Shown: positions 1 through 8,329 of the stretch, one piece after another | Layout of the letters: each line of letters starts with the position of its first letter | Position numbering within the stretch: position 1 is the stretch's first letter | NCBI RefSeq assembly: GCF_963676815.1 | Contig: NZ_OY781365.1 | Coordinates: forward strand, 2,700,501 to 2,764,500 | Direction of reading: 5' to 3' | Length of the DNA: 64,000 nucleotides | DNA from: an uncultured Draconibacterium sp. | Lineage (GTDB): Bacteria; Bacteroidota; Bacteroidia; Bacteroidales; Prolixibacteraceae | Position numbers and translations under genes: made by a program | Notes under the pieces: model-generated | Databases searched by the model: none | Seen by the model: the letters and a program-made list of their open reading frames with translations, nothing else | Told to the model about the DNA's origin: nothing

Positions 1-2
1 TG

Positions 3-3000
3 GGAAGACCTGAAGAAACTGTTGCTATAAAAGCCTCTCAAGTTGGAAGTGATATGGTATCTTATCAGACCTATGATAATTACGACCGTCCATCTCTTCA
101 ATATCTTCCGTACGCAAAGGGTACAAGTAACAACGGGGCATATGTGACCCAGTCAACCTTCACTTCTGGACAGAGTACATTTTTAACCGGCATATACGGC
201 TCCACGGATGGAACAAAAGGGTATGCCGGAACAGTTTATGAACTTTCTCCATTGAATAGAGTCACGAAACAAGGTGCGCCGGGCAATGCCTGGCAAACAT
301 CTCAAAATCCGGTTGAATTTGCTTATAAAACAAATACAAGTTCTGTGGCTTCCTGGATATATAACGGAAGTAGTTACTCAAGTATTTCTTATTCTTCTGG
401 CAGCTTATTTTTAAAAGAAACTACCGATGAAGATAATAAGATAATAAAAGAATATACTGATAAAGTCGGTCGGGTAGTTCAAAAGGAAATTAGTGGATTA
501 AAGACAAGGTATTGTTACGATTATAAAGGTTTATTAAGATGCGTGCTTCAGCCAACTGCATCCTCGCCTGCATCTACTTCGGTATGCTTTTATTACAACT
601 ATGACGAAAGAAACCGGATGATTGAAAAGCAAATTCCCGGGAAAAACAAAGAATACTATGTATATGATACCAAGAATCGTTTGGTATTAACGCAAGATGG
701 AAATCTGGATTCGCAGAACAAATGGGTGTATACCATTTATGATAATTTGAATCGCCCAATCGAACAGGGGACATGGGTGTCCTCTTCGAGTCGGGCAACA
801 CTTGCATCGGCAATCGCAGGAAATATAAATTACATTGCCGGGCAAGGAAGCAGGATTGTTTATAAGAAGCTTTATTATGACGATTATTCGATGAGTGATG
901 AAATTGCGATTAATTCTGATGTAACCACTCTTGGACAGACACAGGCTTCTAACAATATCGGGCGTTTAACAATGGAGAAAACCTATTTGTTGAATTCGGA
1001 GACAGGAATGGATACCGAAATCATTACAACGTATTACTACGATAAATACGGTCGCCTTATACAAACGGCAAAAGACAATCACCTGACCGGGAAAGATTAC
1101 ATTACCAATGCCTATAACTTTGCAGGCCTGGTCACACAAACTCGTTATCGTCACACAGCCGATGGTACAACAACATATACCGATCAGTACAACGATTACG
1201 ACCATCGTGGCAGATTAATGAAAGTGAAACATCGTATTAACGGGGCCAACGAAGTCTTACTGGCAGGTAACAACTACAATGAAGCCGGAGAGTTGGTTGA
1301 TAAATACCTGCATTCGATAAGTGGTGGCACTTTTTTGCAACGAATGGACTATGCCTATAACATACGCGGTTGGTTAACACAAATTAATAGCCCAACAAGT
1401 TTTACTGAGAACGATAAGTTTGGATTAGAATTGAATTACAACGTGGCCCCAAGTGGAGGAACAGCATTATACAATGGCAATATCTCTGGAATGAAATGGG
1501 GAACACCTGCCAAAACGAATATGCTTTACCGTTATAGTTATGATGGTAGTAATCGCCTGACAGGTGCCGATTTTTATAATTCCGGATATGCTTCAACTGC
1601 TTTCGATTGTACCTACAGTTACGATTCGAATGGGAATATCTCAAATATGGTTCGGAAAGGAACAACAGGTGCTACGGTTGATAACCTATCATACAATTAC
1701 AGCGGTAATAAAATTAATTACGTAAACGATGCTTCGGGTGACTATGCTTCAACTGTTGACTATCCTGGCGATGCAAGTAGCAGTACTTTTTCTTACGACC
1801 AGAACGGCAACATGACTTATGAACCTGCAAAAGGGATAAACGTGGAATATAACCTGCTTAATTTGCCCGTTGAAGCAGATTTTGGCAGCAACCGGAAAAT
1901 AAATTATTTTTATACATTTGACGGAGAGAAAATCCGCCAGGCGGTTGAAGATAACGGAACTGTAACCAAAACAGATTATTGCGGTTCATTTGTTTACGAA
2001 ACTGCCAGTGGTTCGCGTTCTTTAAAATATATAATTACTCCTGAGGGGCGTGCGGTTAAAAACGGTAGTAGCTGGGATTATGAATATAATCTTACCGACC
2101 ATTTGGGAAATGTTAGAGCCGTAGTACACGATGGAGGAAGCGGTATTGCCGCAATTATACAAGAAAGGCATTATTATCCGTTCGGTATGGAAATGAGTAC
2201 GCTATCTTCAGGTAGCAGCACCAATAAATTTTTGTACAACGGAAAGGAATATGAAAATAGCTTTGACCTTGGATGGTATGATTATGGGGCCAGGTTTTAT
2301 GACCCGCAGTTAGGGCGGTTTCACACAGTTGACCCACTTTCTGAAGACTACTACTTCCTTTCTCCTTATGGATATTGTGCAGGTAATCCAATTGCGTGCC
2401 GTGATGAAAATGGAGAATGGATAAATTTTGTTGTTGGTGCCTTTGTAGGAGCAGCCACAGATTATGCTGTACAGGTGGTTGCAAATGTTGTTGAGAATGG
2501 TGGTGAAATAACGATGGATGCATTTACGAATGTTGATGGAAAATCAATTGCCATATCTGCTGGTACTGGTGCTATGGGAGTTGGTATCGCAAGTGGTATC
2601 TCTAAGTTGACTAAAGTCGCCAAGATTGCTCAAATTGCAGCAAAATCAAAAACTGCGGCTAAGGTTGTACAGGGTACTGCCGATGTTGTTGGGGATGTTG
2701 CATCAAGTGTTGTGGGCTCCGCAGTACAAGGTAACGATTTGACAGTTGAAGGAGTTGCAGCAGATGTGTTAGGAGGAGCTGTAGCTCGAAAGGTAAGTAC
2801 TAATGTGACAACAAAAGCCCAGCCAAAACAAAAGGTGTTAAATAACCAAGCAGATAGGGCACAAAGAGTTGCTAACGGTAGTAGTCGCCAATCAAGAGTT
2901 AATAATGCAAAGTCAACACAGCAAAAAGCAACAAATCATCAGAATATGACTAAAACAAGAGCTGCTGTAGCAGGAGGTGTTTCATCAAATACAACCTCAA

Positions 3001-3050
3001 AAACAACAGAGGCAATTGTCAATACTCAAAAGGATGAAGATAATAAGTAG
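3..3050 (+). CDS. RHS-repeat protein, 5' end outside the window
   Basis: The reading frame is open to the left edge without a stop, so the true start lies upstream and only the last 1,015 codons are seen. The first residues (GRPEETVAIKASQVGSDMV) resemble the DUF6443-type segment that precedes RHS repeats in Bacteroidota. Many degenerate YD repeats follow (for example YYDKYGRLIQ, YDYKGLLR). An RHS core with DHLGNVRAVV and YDYGARFYDPQLGRFHTVDP closes the shell near residue 770 of the visible part. The remaining ~210 residues are a variable tip: a Gly/Ala/Val-rich, possibly membrane-interacting stretch and then a Q/N/T/S-rich tail. No known toxin fold is recognised in the tip. Such proteins form secreted or surface shells, often carrying polymorphic toxins. 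Function here is inferred from family only. Confidence 0.9.
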   Translation, partial: GRPEETVAIKASQVGSDMVSYQTYDNYDRPSLQYLPYAKGTSNNGAYVTQSTFTSGQSTFLTGIYGSTDGTKGYAGTVYELSPLNRVTKQGAPGNAWQTSQNPVEFAYKTNTSSVASWIYNGSSYSSISYSSGSLFLKETTDEDNKIIKEYTDKVGRVVQKEISGLKTRYCYDYKGLLRCVLQPTASSPASTSVCFYYNYDERNRMIEKQIPGKNKEYYVYDTKNRLVLTQDGNLDSQNKWVYTIYDNLNRPIEQGTWVSSSSRATLASAIAGNINYIAGQGSRIVYKKLYYDDYSMSDEIAINSDVTTLGQTQASNNIGRLTMEKTYLLNSETGMDTEIITTYYYDKYGRLIQTAKDNHLTGKDYITNAYNFAGLVTQTRYRHTADGTTTYTDQYNDYDHRGRLMKVKHRINGANEVLLAGNNYNEAGELVDKYLHSISGGTFLQRMDYAYNIRGWLTQINSPTSFTENDKFGLELNYNVAPSGGTALYNGNISGMKWGTPAKTNMLYRYSYDGSNRLTGADFYNSGYASTAFDCTYSYDSNGNISNMVRKGTTGATVDNLSYNYSGNKINYVNDASGDYASTVDYPGDASSSTFSYDQNGNMTYEPAKGINVEYNLLNLPVEADFGSNRKINYFYTFDGEKIRQAVEDNGTVTKTDYCGSFVYETASGSRSLKYIITPEGRAVKNGSSWDYEYNLTDHLGNVRAVVHDGGSGIAAIIQERHYYPFGMEMSTLSSGSSTNKFLYNGKEYENSFDLGWYDYGARFYDPQLGRFHTVDPLSEDYYFLSPYGYCAGNPIACRDENGEWINFVVGAFVGAATDYAVQVVANVVENGGEITMDAFTNVDGKSIAISAGTGAMGVGIASGISKLTKVAKIAQIAAKSKTAAKVVQGTADVVGDVASSVVGSAVQGNDLTVEGVAADVLGGAVARKVSTNVTTKAQPKQKVLNNQADRAQRVANGSSRQSRVNNAKSTQQKATNHQNMTKTRAAVAGGVSSNTTSKTTEAIVNTQKDEDNK

Positions 3051-3056
3051 GTAAAG

Positions 3057-3422
3057 ATGATAGAGAAAGTAAGAAAATATTTAATAGAGAATATAGCATA
3101 TGTAGTAGTATTTTCTTTTGCAGGAGTTTTTCTGGTCATTAAAAAAGGAACTGACTATACTTTGAATTATGTATCTATTTTATTAGGGTTATTTGTTCCT
3201 TTATTTGTTGTAATAAATCTGTATAGCATGATTAAATCAATGATATTAGGCGAGAAGTTAGACTTGAGAGAATTAATCGTTACTTTGTTGTTGTTGTGTT
3301 TGACAATCATCATTTATTTCTTTGGATTAAATGAAACTCAACAGATCTTGATTGGTTTGATTAATGGAGTATCGAGTATATTACTTGTCGTCATTATGTT
3401 GTTTATTCCCAATAAAAGATAG
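3057..3422 (+). CDS. small integral membrane protein, possible immunity partner of the RHS protein
   Basis: This 121-residue protein is not recognised. It begins six bases after the RHS stop codon, so it is almost certainly cotranscribed. It has four likely membrane helices, at about residues 12-28, 36-58, 70-90 and 95-117, joined by short charged loops, and no signal peptide cleavage site. Small genes placed directly behind RHS or other polymorphic toxins commonly encode immunity proteins. A membrane immunity protein would fit a toxin tip that acts on or in the membrane. That role is inferred from position alone. It could equally be an unrelated small membrane protein. Confidence 0.7.
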   Translation: MIEKVRKYLIENIAYVVVFSFAGVFLVIKKGTDYTLNYVSILLGLFVPLFVVINLYSMIKSMILGEKLDLRELIVTLLLLCLTIIIYFFGLNETQQILIGLINGVSSILLVVIMLFIPNKR

Positions 3423-3460
3423 ATGAAAAAGCCCGGCATGCCGGGCTTTTTCATCTATCT
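3417..3460 (+). terminator. 44-bp perfect palindrome, transcription terminator
   Basis: Positions 3417-3460 are a perfect 44-base inverted repeat with no unpaired loop in the DNA (core GCCCGGCATGCCGGGC flanked by A5 and T5). The stop codon of the preceding membrane protein gene lies inside it at 3420-3422. The GC core followed by TTTTT makes it a strong terminator that could work in both directions. It would close the RHS operon. Confidence 0.8.
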
Positions 3461-3661
3461 AACTAATTTTAATTTCTTTATGATAATAAGCGTATCAATA
3501 AGAACCTTGACCACGTTTTAATCTGCTTCGGGCAGTTTTTCAATGCTCTTGAACTGGTTAAGCAGTTTTTTGTCTGTTAAAGACCTTTCTGCAAGGTCAT
3601 CGGAAGTGCCGTTTGTGAGGTAATCGGAAGAAACGCCCATTGCGTTCGCCAGCTTTTCCCG
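3455..3661 (-). pseudogene. remnant of an XRE-family (HTH_3) transcriptional regulator
   Basis: Reading the minus strand from 3661 gives a frame beginning REKLANAMGVSSDYLTNG, the end of an HTH_3 domain (typical form: LAxALGVSxDYLxG). It continues with LTDKKLLNQFKSIEKLPEAD, then a TAA stop at 3518-3520 where a Lys codon is expected, then NVVKVLIDTLIIIKK and a final stop at 3455-3457. A TAG lies in frame at 3662-3664 and no N-terminal half is present. The fragment is therefore both truncated and interrupted. Family assignment comes from reading the motif, not a search. It marks a disrupted accessory region behind the RHS operon. On the plus strand at about 3668-3717 another short frame ends SSKKSKKTR, origin unknown. 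Confidence 0.65.
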
Positions 3662-3801
3662 CTACCTCAGAATCCTCAAGAAGGAGTATCGAGTAAAAAA
3701 TCTAAGAAAACCAGGTAATTCTACGCTATTATAATTAAAGTATAATACTTACTTTTAAAACTAATTTATAGACCATTAAATCCTTAAAACAAACCTTTCA
3801 C

Positions 3802-4128
3802 ATGGAATGCTTAGTCATTAACGCGTCTTCGGGTTCTGAAATTCTTTGGCTTAATACAATTGTGTATTGTTCAGCCGAGGGGAGTTACACAAGAATTCAT
3901 TTAAACAATAATCGAAAAGTCTATTGTTCTAAAAATCTTACCTGGATTGAAAAAAGAATTTCTTCACCCTATTTTATCCGGATGCACAGATCGTATATTG
4001 TTAATTTACGATTTATACATAAGATCGTAAAAAATGACGGTAGATTAATTTTAGCGAATGGTGAAAAACTGCCGGTTTCAAAATCCAGATCAAAAGATTT
4101 GTGGGAATCTATCGCCAAAATTAGTTGA
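3802..4128 (+). CDS. stand-alone LytTR DNA-binding protein
   Basis: This 108-residue protein is almost entirely a LytTR DNA-binding domain. The visible hallmarks are IVYCSAEGSYTRIHL near residue 22, then YFIRMHRSYIVNLRFI around residues 56-72, and LPVSKSR around residues 89-95. Full LytR/AlgR regulators carry an N-terminal receiver domain, and none is present here, so any activity would not be controlled by direct phosphorylation. The start at 3802 leaves no room for another domain. The gene stands alone, between the XRE remnant and the tRNA. It may be a regulator of a nearby accessory gene or a leftover of a larger element. The domain call is solid and the target unknown. Confidence 0.8.
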   Translation: MECLVINASSGSEILWLNTIVYCSAEGSYTRIHLNNNRKVYCSKNLTWIEKRISSPYFIRMHRSYIVNLRFIHKIVKNDGRLILANGEKLPVSKSRSKDLWESIAKIS

Positions 4129-4412
4129 TCCTAGTTGTTTTTCGATCTTTATAATTTCTGTACTTTCCCCTAAATCGAAAAGAATTCTATTTTCATTTGG
4201 AAGTTGTTCCTTGATGTTAGAAGATCATTCACTCATGAATGGATTTAATTTTTAATCTAAAAATCCCTAAATTTATGGTCTGGAACCTAAAAAATGAAGC
4301 ACGGATTTAACCATATCAAATTAAAAGAAAGCTGTTATAGGTTTTTGGGATGTGGTAGCACTGTGTTTGATGGGGAAGAAAATTTTGTTGTACCCATGTT
4401 GTACCCGGCTAA
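4129..4412. other. intergenic stretch without a supported gene
   Basis: No gene is supported here. The region is AT-rich. Near 4387-4406 it contains a tandem TTGTACCC motif (TTGTACCCATGTTGTACCC), placed just beyond the terminator of the tRNA. Direct repeats close to a tRNA 3' end can be scars of integrating elements, but no integrase gene or tRNA-end duplication is visible, so this is only noted. Confidence 0.4.
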
Positions 4413-4447
4413 AAAACGAAAAGCACCTTCATCGCTGAAAGTGCCTT
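4413..4447 (-). terminator. intrinsic terminator of the tRNA gene
   Basis: On the minus strand a 12-bp stem (AAGGCACTTTCA against TGAAGGTGCTTT, with G-U pairs) closes a GCGA tetraloop and is followed by TTTTCGTTTTTT. It begins ten bases after the tRNA 3' end and reads in the same direction. Confidence 0.8.
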
Positions 4448-4453
4448 GTTTAT

Positions 4454-4531
<78 letters not shown>

Positions 4532-4624
4532 GGATTGAAAACGTAATGTTACGTACGATTTTCGGGGTGCAAGTTTACTAATTTGCACGAATATACGCAA
4601 GCATTTCCTAAAAATTAGACAAAC

Positions 4625-4654
4625 AAAAAGGTGTCCGCTCTTGCAGACACCTTT
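4625..4654 (-). terminator. terminator of the Gfo/Idh oxidoreductase gene
   Basis: On the minus strand AAAGGTGTC pairs perfectly with GACACCTTT around a ten-base loop and is followed by TTGTTTG. It lies 22 bases beyond the oxidoreductase stop codon and separates that gene from the tRNA. Confidence 0.8.
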
Positions 4655-4676
4655 CGCATATCTTTTAATTCTGAAT

Positions 4677-6185
4677 TTATGCCGGCATATCTGGTAAACT
4701 CCAAGGCTTACGGTAAGTATGCTTGATCAATTCAGCAGCAAATTCTTTTGCAGGAACAGGATCAGTCCACGTTTTCTTAAACGTTGGGTGACCATCATGA
4801 ATTTCAAAACCGTCTTTAATAACAGTTCTGATTTCTTCACTGTCGGTAAGGTTGGTGAATTGCATGTTTTCGCCATCCCAATCCAGCTCTTTATTAAGGC
4901 CTTGCAAACGAACGCCAAGAACACCCATTACAACCATTTCGTTGAATGGTCCTGCTTCTTTAAAGTCTGATGCAGTTGGAACACGGTTTTCAGTACTTTC
5001 TTTACATGCACGTACCCAATCCATTTCGTGAGTGGTTTCTACGCGACGACGGAATTTCGGAGCATCTGGTGTGCGACCCGATAATAACCATGGGTTTACA
5101 CCGTAACATCCGCAAATTAGTTTGTCTTTTGTTCCGTGGAAAATTACGCCACCACCCTGGTCGTTCGGATTTTTACCATCTGGCCATCCTTCCGGCAGCA
5201 TTGGCTTAATACCGCCATCGTACCAATGTACGTCAACTTGTGGAAGCGTGTTTTTCTTTAAGCCTTTCCATGGTTTGTCAGCATTTGCCTTACGTTCCGG
5301 GTAAGTCAGTTTTACCGACTGGGCAGTAGGAGCACAGTCTTGTAGCAACAATGTTGAGTTTCCTTGAGTATGAATAGGATAACCTAAATCAAGTCCAACG
5401 AATACCGGGTGTAGAATATGGCAAGCCATATCGCCAAGAGCTCCAGTACCGTAATCCCACCAGCCACGCCAGTTCCATGGGTGATAAACCTGGTTGAACG
5501 GACGCATTTTAGCTGGACCTGTAAATAAATCCCAATCCAATGTATCAGGAACCCAGTCGCCTCTTTCAGGAGTGTTTAATCCCTGAGGCCAGATAGGACG
5601 GTCGGTAAATGCTTCAACTTTTGTTACTTCTCCAATTTCGCCGTTGGCTAACCATTCCGAGGTAAGGTTTACACCTTCGCCCGATGAACCTTGGTTACCC
5701 ATCGATGTAGCCACTTTGTACTTGTCGGCTAGTTTTGTGAGTAAACGCGATTCGTAAACGGTGTGCGTTAATGGTTTTTGCACATAAACGTGCTTGCCTA
5801 AAGTAATGGCATGCGATGCAACAATGGCGTGCGTGTGGTCGGCAGTAGCAACTACTACACCATCAATGCTGTCGGCCATTTCATCGTACATTTTACGCCA
5901 GTCTTTGTACTTTTTAGCACCCGAATATGCTTCGAATACTGGTGCTGCGTACTTCCAGTCAACGTCGCAAAGTGCAACAATATTTTCAGACTGAAGATTT
6001 CTGAGGTTTGAATTCCCCATTCCTCCAATACCAACGGCAGCAATGTTTAATTTATCACTTGGTGCTTTATGACCAAGACCTGCTACTGCGTGGCGCGGAA
6101 CAATTGTAAAACCTGCAGCGGCTGCTGCTGTTGTGCCAAGAAATGCTCTTCTTGATACAGATGTCATTTTTGATTTTTCCTCCAT
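4677..6185 (-). CDS. Tat-exported Gfo/Idh/MocA-family oxidoreductase
   Basis: The 502-residue protein starts with a twin-arginine export signal (SRRAFLG at residues 11-17, then an Ala-rich hydrophobic stretch to about residue 36). It should therefore fold in the cytoplasm with its cofactor and be exported to the periplasm. A Rossmann motif follows (NIAAVGIGGMGNSNL, residues 47-61), then the dinucleotide-domain elements VVVATADHTHA and HVYVQKPLTH, where the EKP-type motif of the family appears as QKP. The C-terminal half is the Gfo/Idh/MocA alpha/beta domain. Relatives act on sugars, inositols or glycosides using bound NAD(P). The substrate cannot be read from the sequence. The gene is monocistronic, with its own terminator. 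Confidence 0.9.
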   Translation of the reverse strand: MEEKSKMTSVSRRAFLGTTAAAAAGFTIVPRHAVAGLGHKAPSDKLNIAAVGIGGMGNSNLRNLQSENIVALCDVDWKYAAPVFEAYSGAKKYKDWRKMYDEMADSIDGVVVATADHTHAIVASHAITLGKHVYVQKPLTHTVYESRLLTKLADKYKVATSMGNQGSSGEGVNLTSEWLANGEIGEVTKVEAFTDRPIWPQGLNTPERGDWVPDTLDWDLFTGPAKMRPFNQVYHPWNWRGWWDYGTGALGDMACHILHPVFVGLDLGYPIHTQGNSTLLLQDCAPTAQSVKLTYPERKANADKPWKGLKKNTLPQVDVHWYDGGIKPMLPEGWPDGKNPNDQGGGVIFHGTKDKLICGCYGVNPWLLSGRTPDAPKFRRRVETTHEMDWVRACKESTENRVPTASDFKEAGPFNEMVVMGVLGVRLQGLNKELDWDGENMQFTNLTDSEEIRTVIKDGFEIHDGHPTFKKTWTDPVPAKEFAAELIKHTYRKPWSLPDMPA

Positions 6186-6415
6186 AACAATATTAGTTTT
6201 AATCGGATAGGTATTAAATATTCTTGAAACTTATTCAAAAAACGGTTAAATATAACGATATAAAAGCGCTTTTCAATGAACAATGCTGTGAAACAAGCAT
6301 AAAATTAGATGAAATGGGTCAGTCAATTTTAATTCTGTTGAGTGAACAAACTTCTACCTCAGGGGGTTACTGTTTTCTATATAGCTTTTGTCTATTTCGC
6401 TTAAAAAAAATCAAT

Positions 6416-6446
6416 TTGACACGAGCTACATTTCAATCTACATTTG
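6416..6446 (+). promoter_or_regulatory. promoter of the peroxiredoxin-OsmC operon
   Basis: A TTTG box (6415-6418), a 20-base spacer and TACATTTG (6439-6446) match the Bacteroidota housekeeping promoter (-33 TTTG, -7 TAnnTTTG). The predicted start point is about 30 bases before the ATG at 6481, giving an A-rich leader without a Shine-Dalgarno sequence. Confidence 0.7.
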
Positions 6447-6480
6447 TGTGAAAATTTAAAAATCAAAAAAACGAAAAATC

Positions 6481-7005
6481 ATGAAATCAGTAGGAGATAA
6501 ATTTCCAAAGTTTAAAAAGCAAGCAGTTTTAGCCGACAATCAATTTGGTGAAGTAACATCAGAAGATCATAAAAAAGCAGGCAAGTGGATGGTAATCTAC
6601 TTTTACCCAAAAGACTTTACTTTTGTGTGCCCAACCGAAATTGTTGAGTTTAACAACAACCATGCAAAATTTGAAGCGTTGAATGCTGAGTTGTACGGTG
6701 TATCAACCGATACTGCCGAGGTTCACCTGGCGTGGAAATCGAACGATCCGCGTTTGGCCAACCTTACCTACCCATTAATTGAAGACACATCAAAGTCATT
6801 GTCCAAAAAATTGGGTATCTTACAACCTGGAAGCGTTGCTTACCGTGCTACATTTATTGTTGATCCTGAAGGAAAAATCCAGTGGGTAAACTGTAACAAC
6901 GATGCTACCGGCCGTAACGTTGCCGAGGTATTAAGAGCTTTGGAAGCTACTCAAAACCCTGGACTTACAGGATGTAACTGGCAGCCAGGCGAAGCAACAT
7001 TATAG
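6481..7005 (+). CDS. ahpC: AhpC-type peroxiredoxin
   Basis: This 174-residue enzyme reduces hydrogen peroxide and organic hydroperoxides through a reactive cysteine. The peroxidatic Cys50 lies in FTFVCPTEI. A second Cys165 sits in the C-terminal TGCNWQPGEATL. The tail NWxxGxxTL and the GRNVxEVLR segment match the mycobacterial, AhpD-partnered group of AhpC better than the enterobacterial AhpF-partnered one. No ahpD or ahpF gene is visible nearby, so the reductant is unknown. The downstream OsmC gene lies 24 bases away and is clearly in the same operon, giving a compact peroxide-defence unit behind one strong promoter. Confidence 0.92.
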   Translation: MKSVGDKFPKFKKQAVLADNQFGEVTSEDHKKAGKWMVIYFYPKDFTFVCPTEIVEFNNNHAKFEALNAELYGVSTDTAEVHLAWKSNDPRLANLTYPLIEDTSKSLSKKLGILQPGSVAYRATFIVDPEGKIQWVNCNNDATGRNVAEVLRALEATQNPGLTGCNWQPGEATL

Positions 7006-7029
7006 TAGAAAACTTTAAACTTAAGAATT

Positions 7030-7455
7030 ATGTCAGTAAGAAAAGTAAACTCAGTTTGGAACGGAACTCTTAAAGAGGGAAAAGGAAATATGAACATCAC
7101 CGGTTACAGCGGGCCATTTACTTTTGCATCTCGTTTCGAGAATGGAAAAGGAACTAACCCTGAAGAACTGGTAGGTGCAGCACACTCTGGTTGTTATTCA
7201 ATGTTTTTGGCAGCTTTAATAAGCGGCGAAGGGTTAACTCCGGAAAGCGTTGAAACAGAAGCAGCCGTTACTCTTGGTGAGTTGGATGGCGGACCGGCCA
7301 TTACCAACATTAAATTGACCAACGTAACAAAATGCGAAGGTTTGTCGCAAGAAAAATTTGCCGAGCTTTCAGTAGCTGCTAAAGCAAAATGCCCGATTTC
7401 GCGTTTGTATGCCGGCGGTACTGCCGAAATTGAATTAGACGCAAAATTGGCTTAA
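7030..7455 (+). CDS. OsmC/Ohr-family peroxide reductase
   Basis: This 141-residue protein belongs to the OsmC family, whose members detoxify organic hydroperoxides with two cysteines. Both are present: Cys55 in AAHSGCYSMF and Cys121 in AKCPISRLY, and a conserved Glu is available in NPEELVGAA. The length is normal for OsmC. It follows the peroxiredoxin gene within 24 bases and ends at an intrinsic terminator, so the two enzymes are made together. OsmC and Ohr subgroups are not easily told apart by eye. The N-terminal pattern (WNGTLKEGKG) favours OsmC. Confidence 0.9.
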   Translation: MSVRKVNSVWNGTLKEGKGNMNITGYSGPFTFASRFENGKGTNPEELVGAAHSGCYSMFLAALISGEGLTPESVETEAAVTLGELDGGPAITNIKLTNVTKCEGLSQEKFAELSVAAKAKCPISRLYAGGTAEIELDAKLA

Positions 7456-7482
7456 GAAGAAAAAGTTATAATTGCATATAAG

Positions 7483-7509
7483 AAGGGAGTCAGCGATGGC
7501 TCCTTTTTT
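7483..7509 (+). terminator. terminator of the peroxiredoxin-OsmC operon
   Basis: GGAGTC pairs with GGCTCC (one G-U pair) around a short loop, followed directly by TTTTTT. It lies 27 bases after the OsmC stop codon. Confidence 0.75.
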
Positions 7510-7576
7510 ATTTGCTGAAAATGGAAGACCGTAGTCCGAATACGGAAGTTTGATCTTCAAGCTTCCTACTCTTTTC

Positions 7577-8329
7577 TTACTTATCCATCCATCGTTTAAA
7601 CCCCGAAACCTTATCGCGGCTAACAATAACATCTTCGTCTAGTTCAGCAGCTAATTTCAATTTTAGTCGGGTAGAGGAGTAGCCCACAATTTCATTAATG
7701 CAATTAATGTTTACGAGGTAATTGCGGCTGATTCGGAAAAACTGATCAGGATCGACCATTTTTTGCAGCTGATCGAGCGAAAAGTCCAGATCGTATGTTT
7801 TGCCTTCCATAGTTTTTATAAAAGTGCTGCGTTCCTGCACAAAAAAGCAACAGATTTTACTCACCTGTATAGACTGAAAACGGTTGCCGATTTTAATAAA
7901 GAACCGCGACTTGTATGTTTTCGACAACTGCTCGATTACTTTAGCTACTTTGTCTTCCAGCAACTGGTGCTGACCATACAACTCTGTATATTTTCCCAAA
8001 GCCGAGCGTAAAGCTTCCAGCTCGATGGGTTTTAGCAGGTAGTCAACACTGTTTACTTTAAATGCTCGAATGGCATACTCATCGAAAGCAGTGGTGAAAA
8101 TTATTGGGGCTTTAATTTCCAGTTCATCAAAAACTTCAAACGAAAGGCCGTCGTCGAGCTGGATATCCATAAAAACCAAATCAGGAGCAGGATTCTCAGC
8201 AAACCAGTTCACCGATTCTTCCACTGATTCCAACACCGCAACCACCTCTGCTTCCGGGGCGATGGTGTTTAATTGCTGCATTAGTTTATCGGCAGCAAGG
8301 TGCTCGTCTTCTACAATTACTACCTTCAT
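7577..8329 (-). CDS. LytTR response regulator (LytR/AlgR family)
   Basis: The 250-residue regulator has an N-terminal receiver domain (acidic pocket VEDEH, phosphoacceptor Asp55 in VFMDIQ, conserved Lys in YLLKPIE) and a C-terminal LytTR DNA-binding domain from about residue 143 (FFVQERSTFIKT, FFRISRNYLVNINCI, VIVSRDKVSGFKRWM). Its start overlaps the end of the sensor kinase gene by four bases, so the two are translationally coupled and form a cognate pair. LytTR regulators bind paired direct repeats ahead of target genes. Targets here are unknown. Confidence 0.94.
   Translation of the reverse strand: MKVVIVEDEHLAADKLMQQLNTIAPEAEVVAVLESVEESVNWFAENPAPDLVFMDIQLDDGLSFEVFDELEIKAPIIFTTAFDEYAIRAFKVNSVDYLLKPIELEALRSALGKYTELYGQHQLLEDKVAKVIEQLSKTYKSRFFIKIGNRFQSIQVSKICCFFVQERSTFIKTMEGKTYDLDFSLDQLQKMVDPDQFFRISRNYLVNINCINEIVGYSSTRLKLKLAAELDEDVIVSRDKVSGFKRWMDK

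Noticed and set aside
4129..4240. minus-strand frame containing LPNENRILFDLGESTEIIKI
   Set aside because: It looks mildly coding but lacks a start, ends inside the LytTR gene in antisense and has no support.
4058..4255. 65-codon plus-strand frame after the LytTR domain
   Set aside because: It overlaps the LytTR gene in another frame, has no domain-like pattern and no start context.
4387..4406. tandem TTGTACCC as an integrase attachment site
   Set aside because: No tRNA-end copy and no integrase frame (the minus-strand frame MGTTKFSSPSNTVLPHPKNL stops after 20 codons and matches no integrase start).
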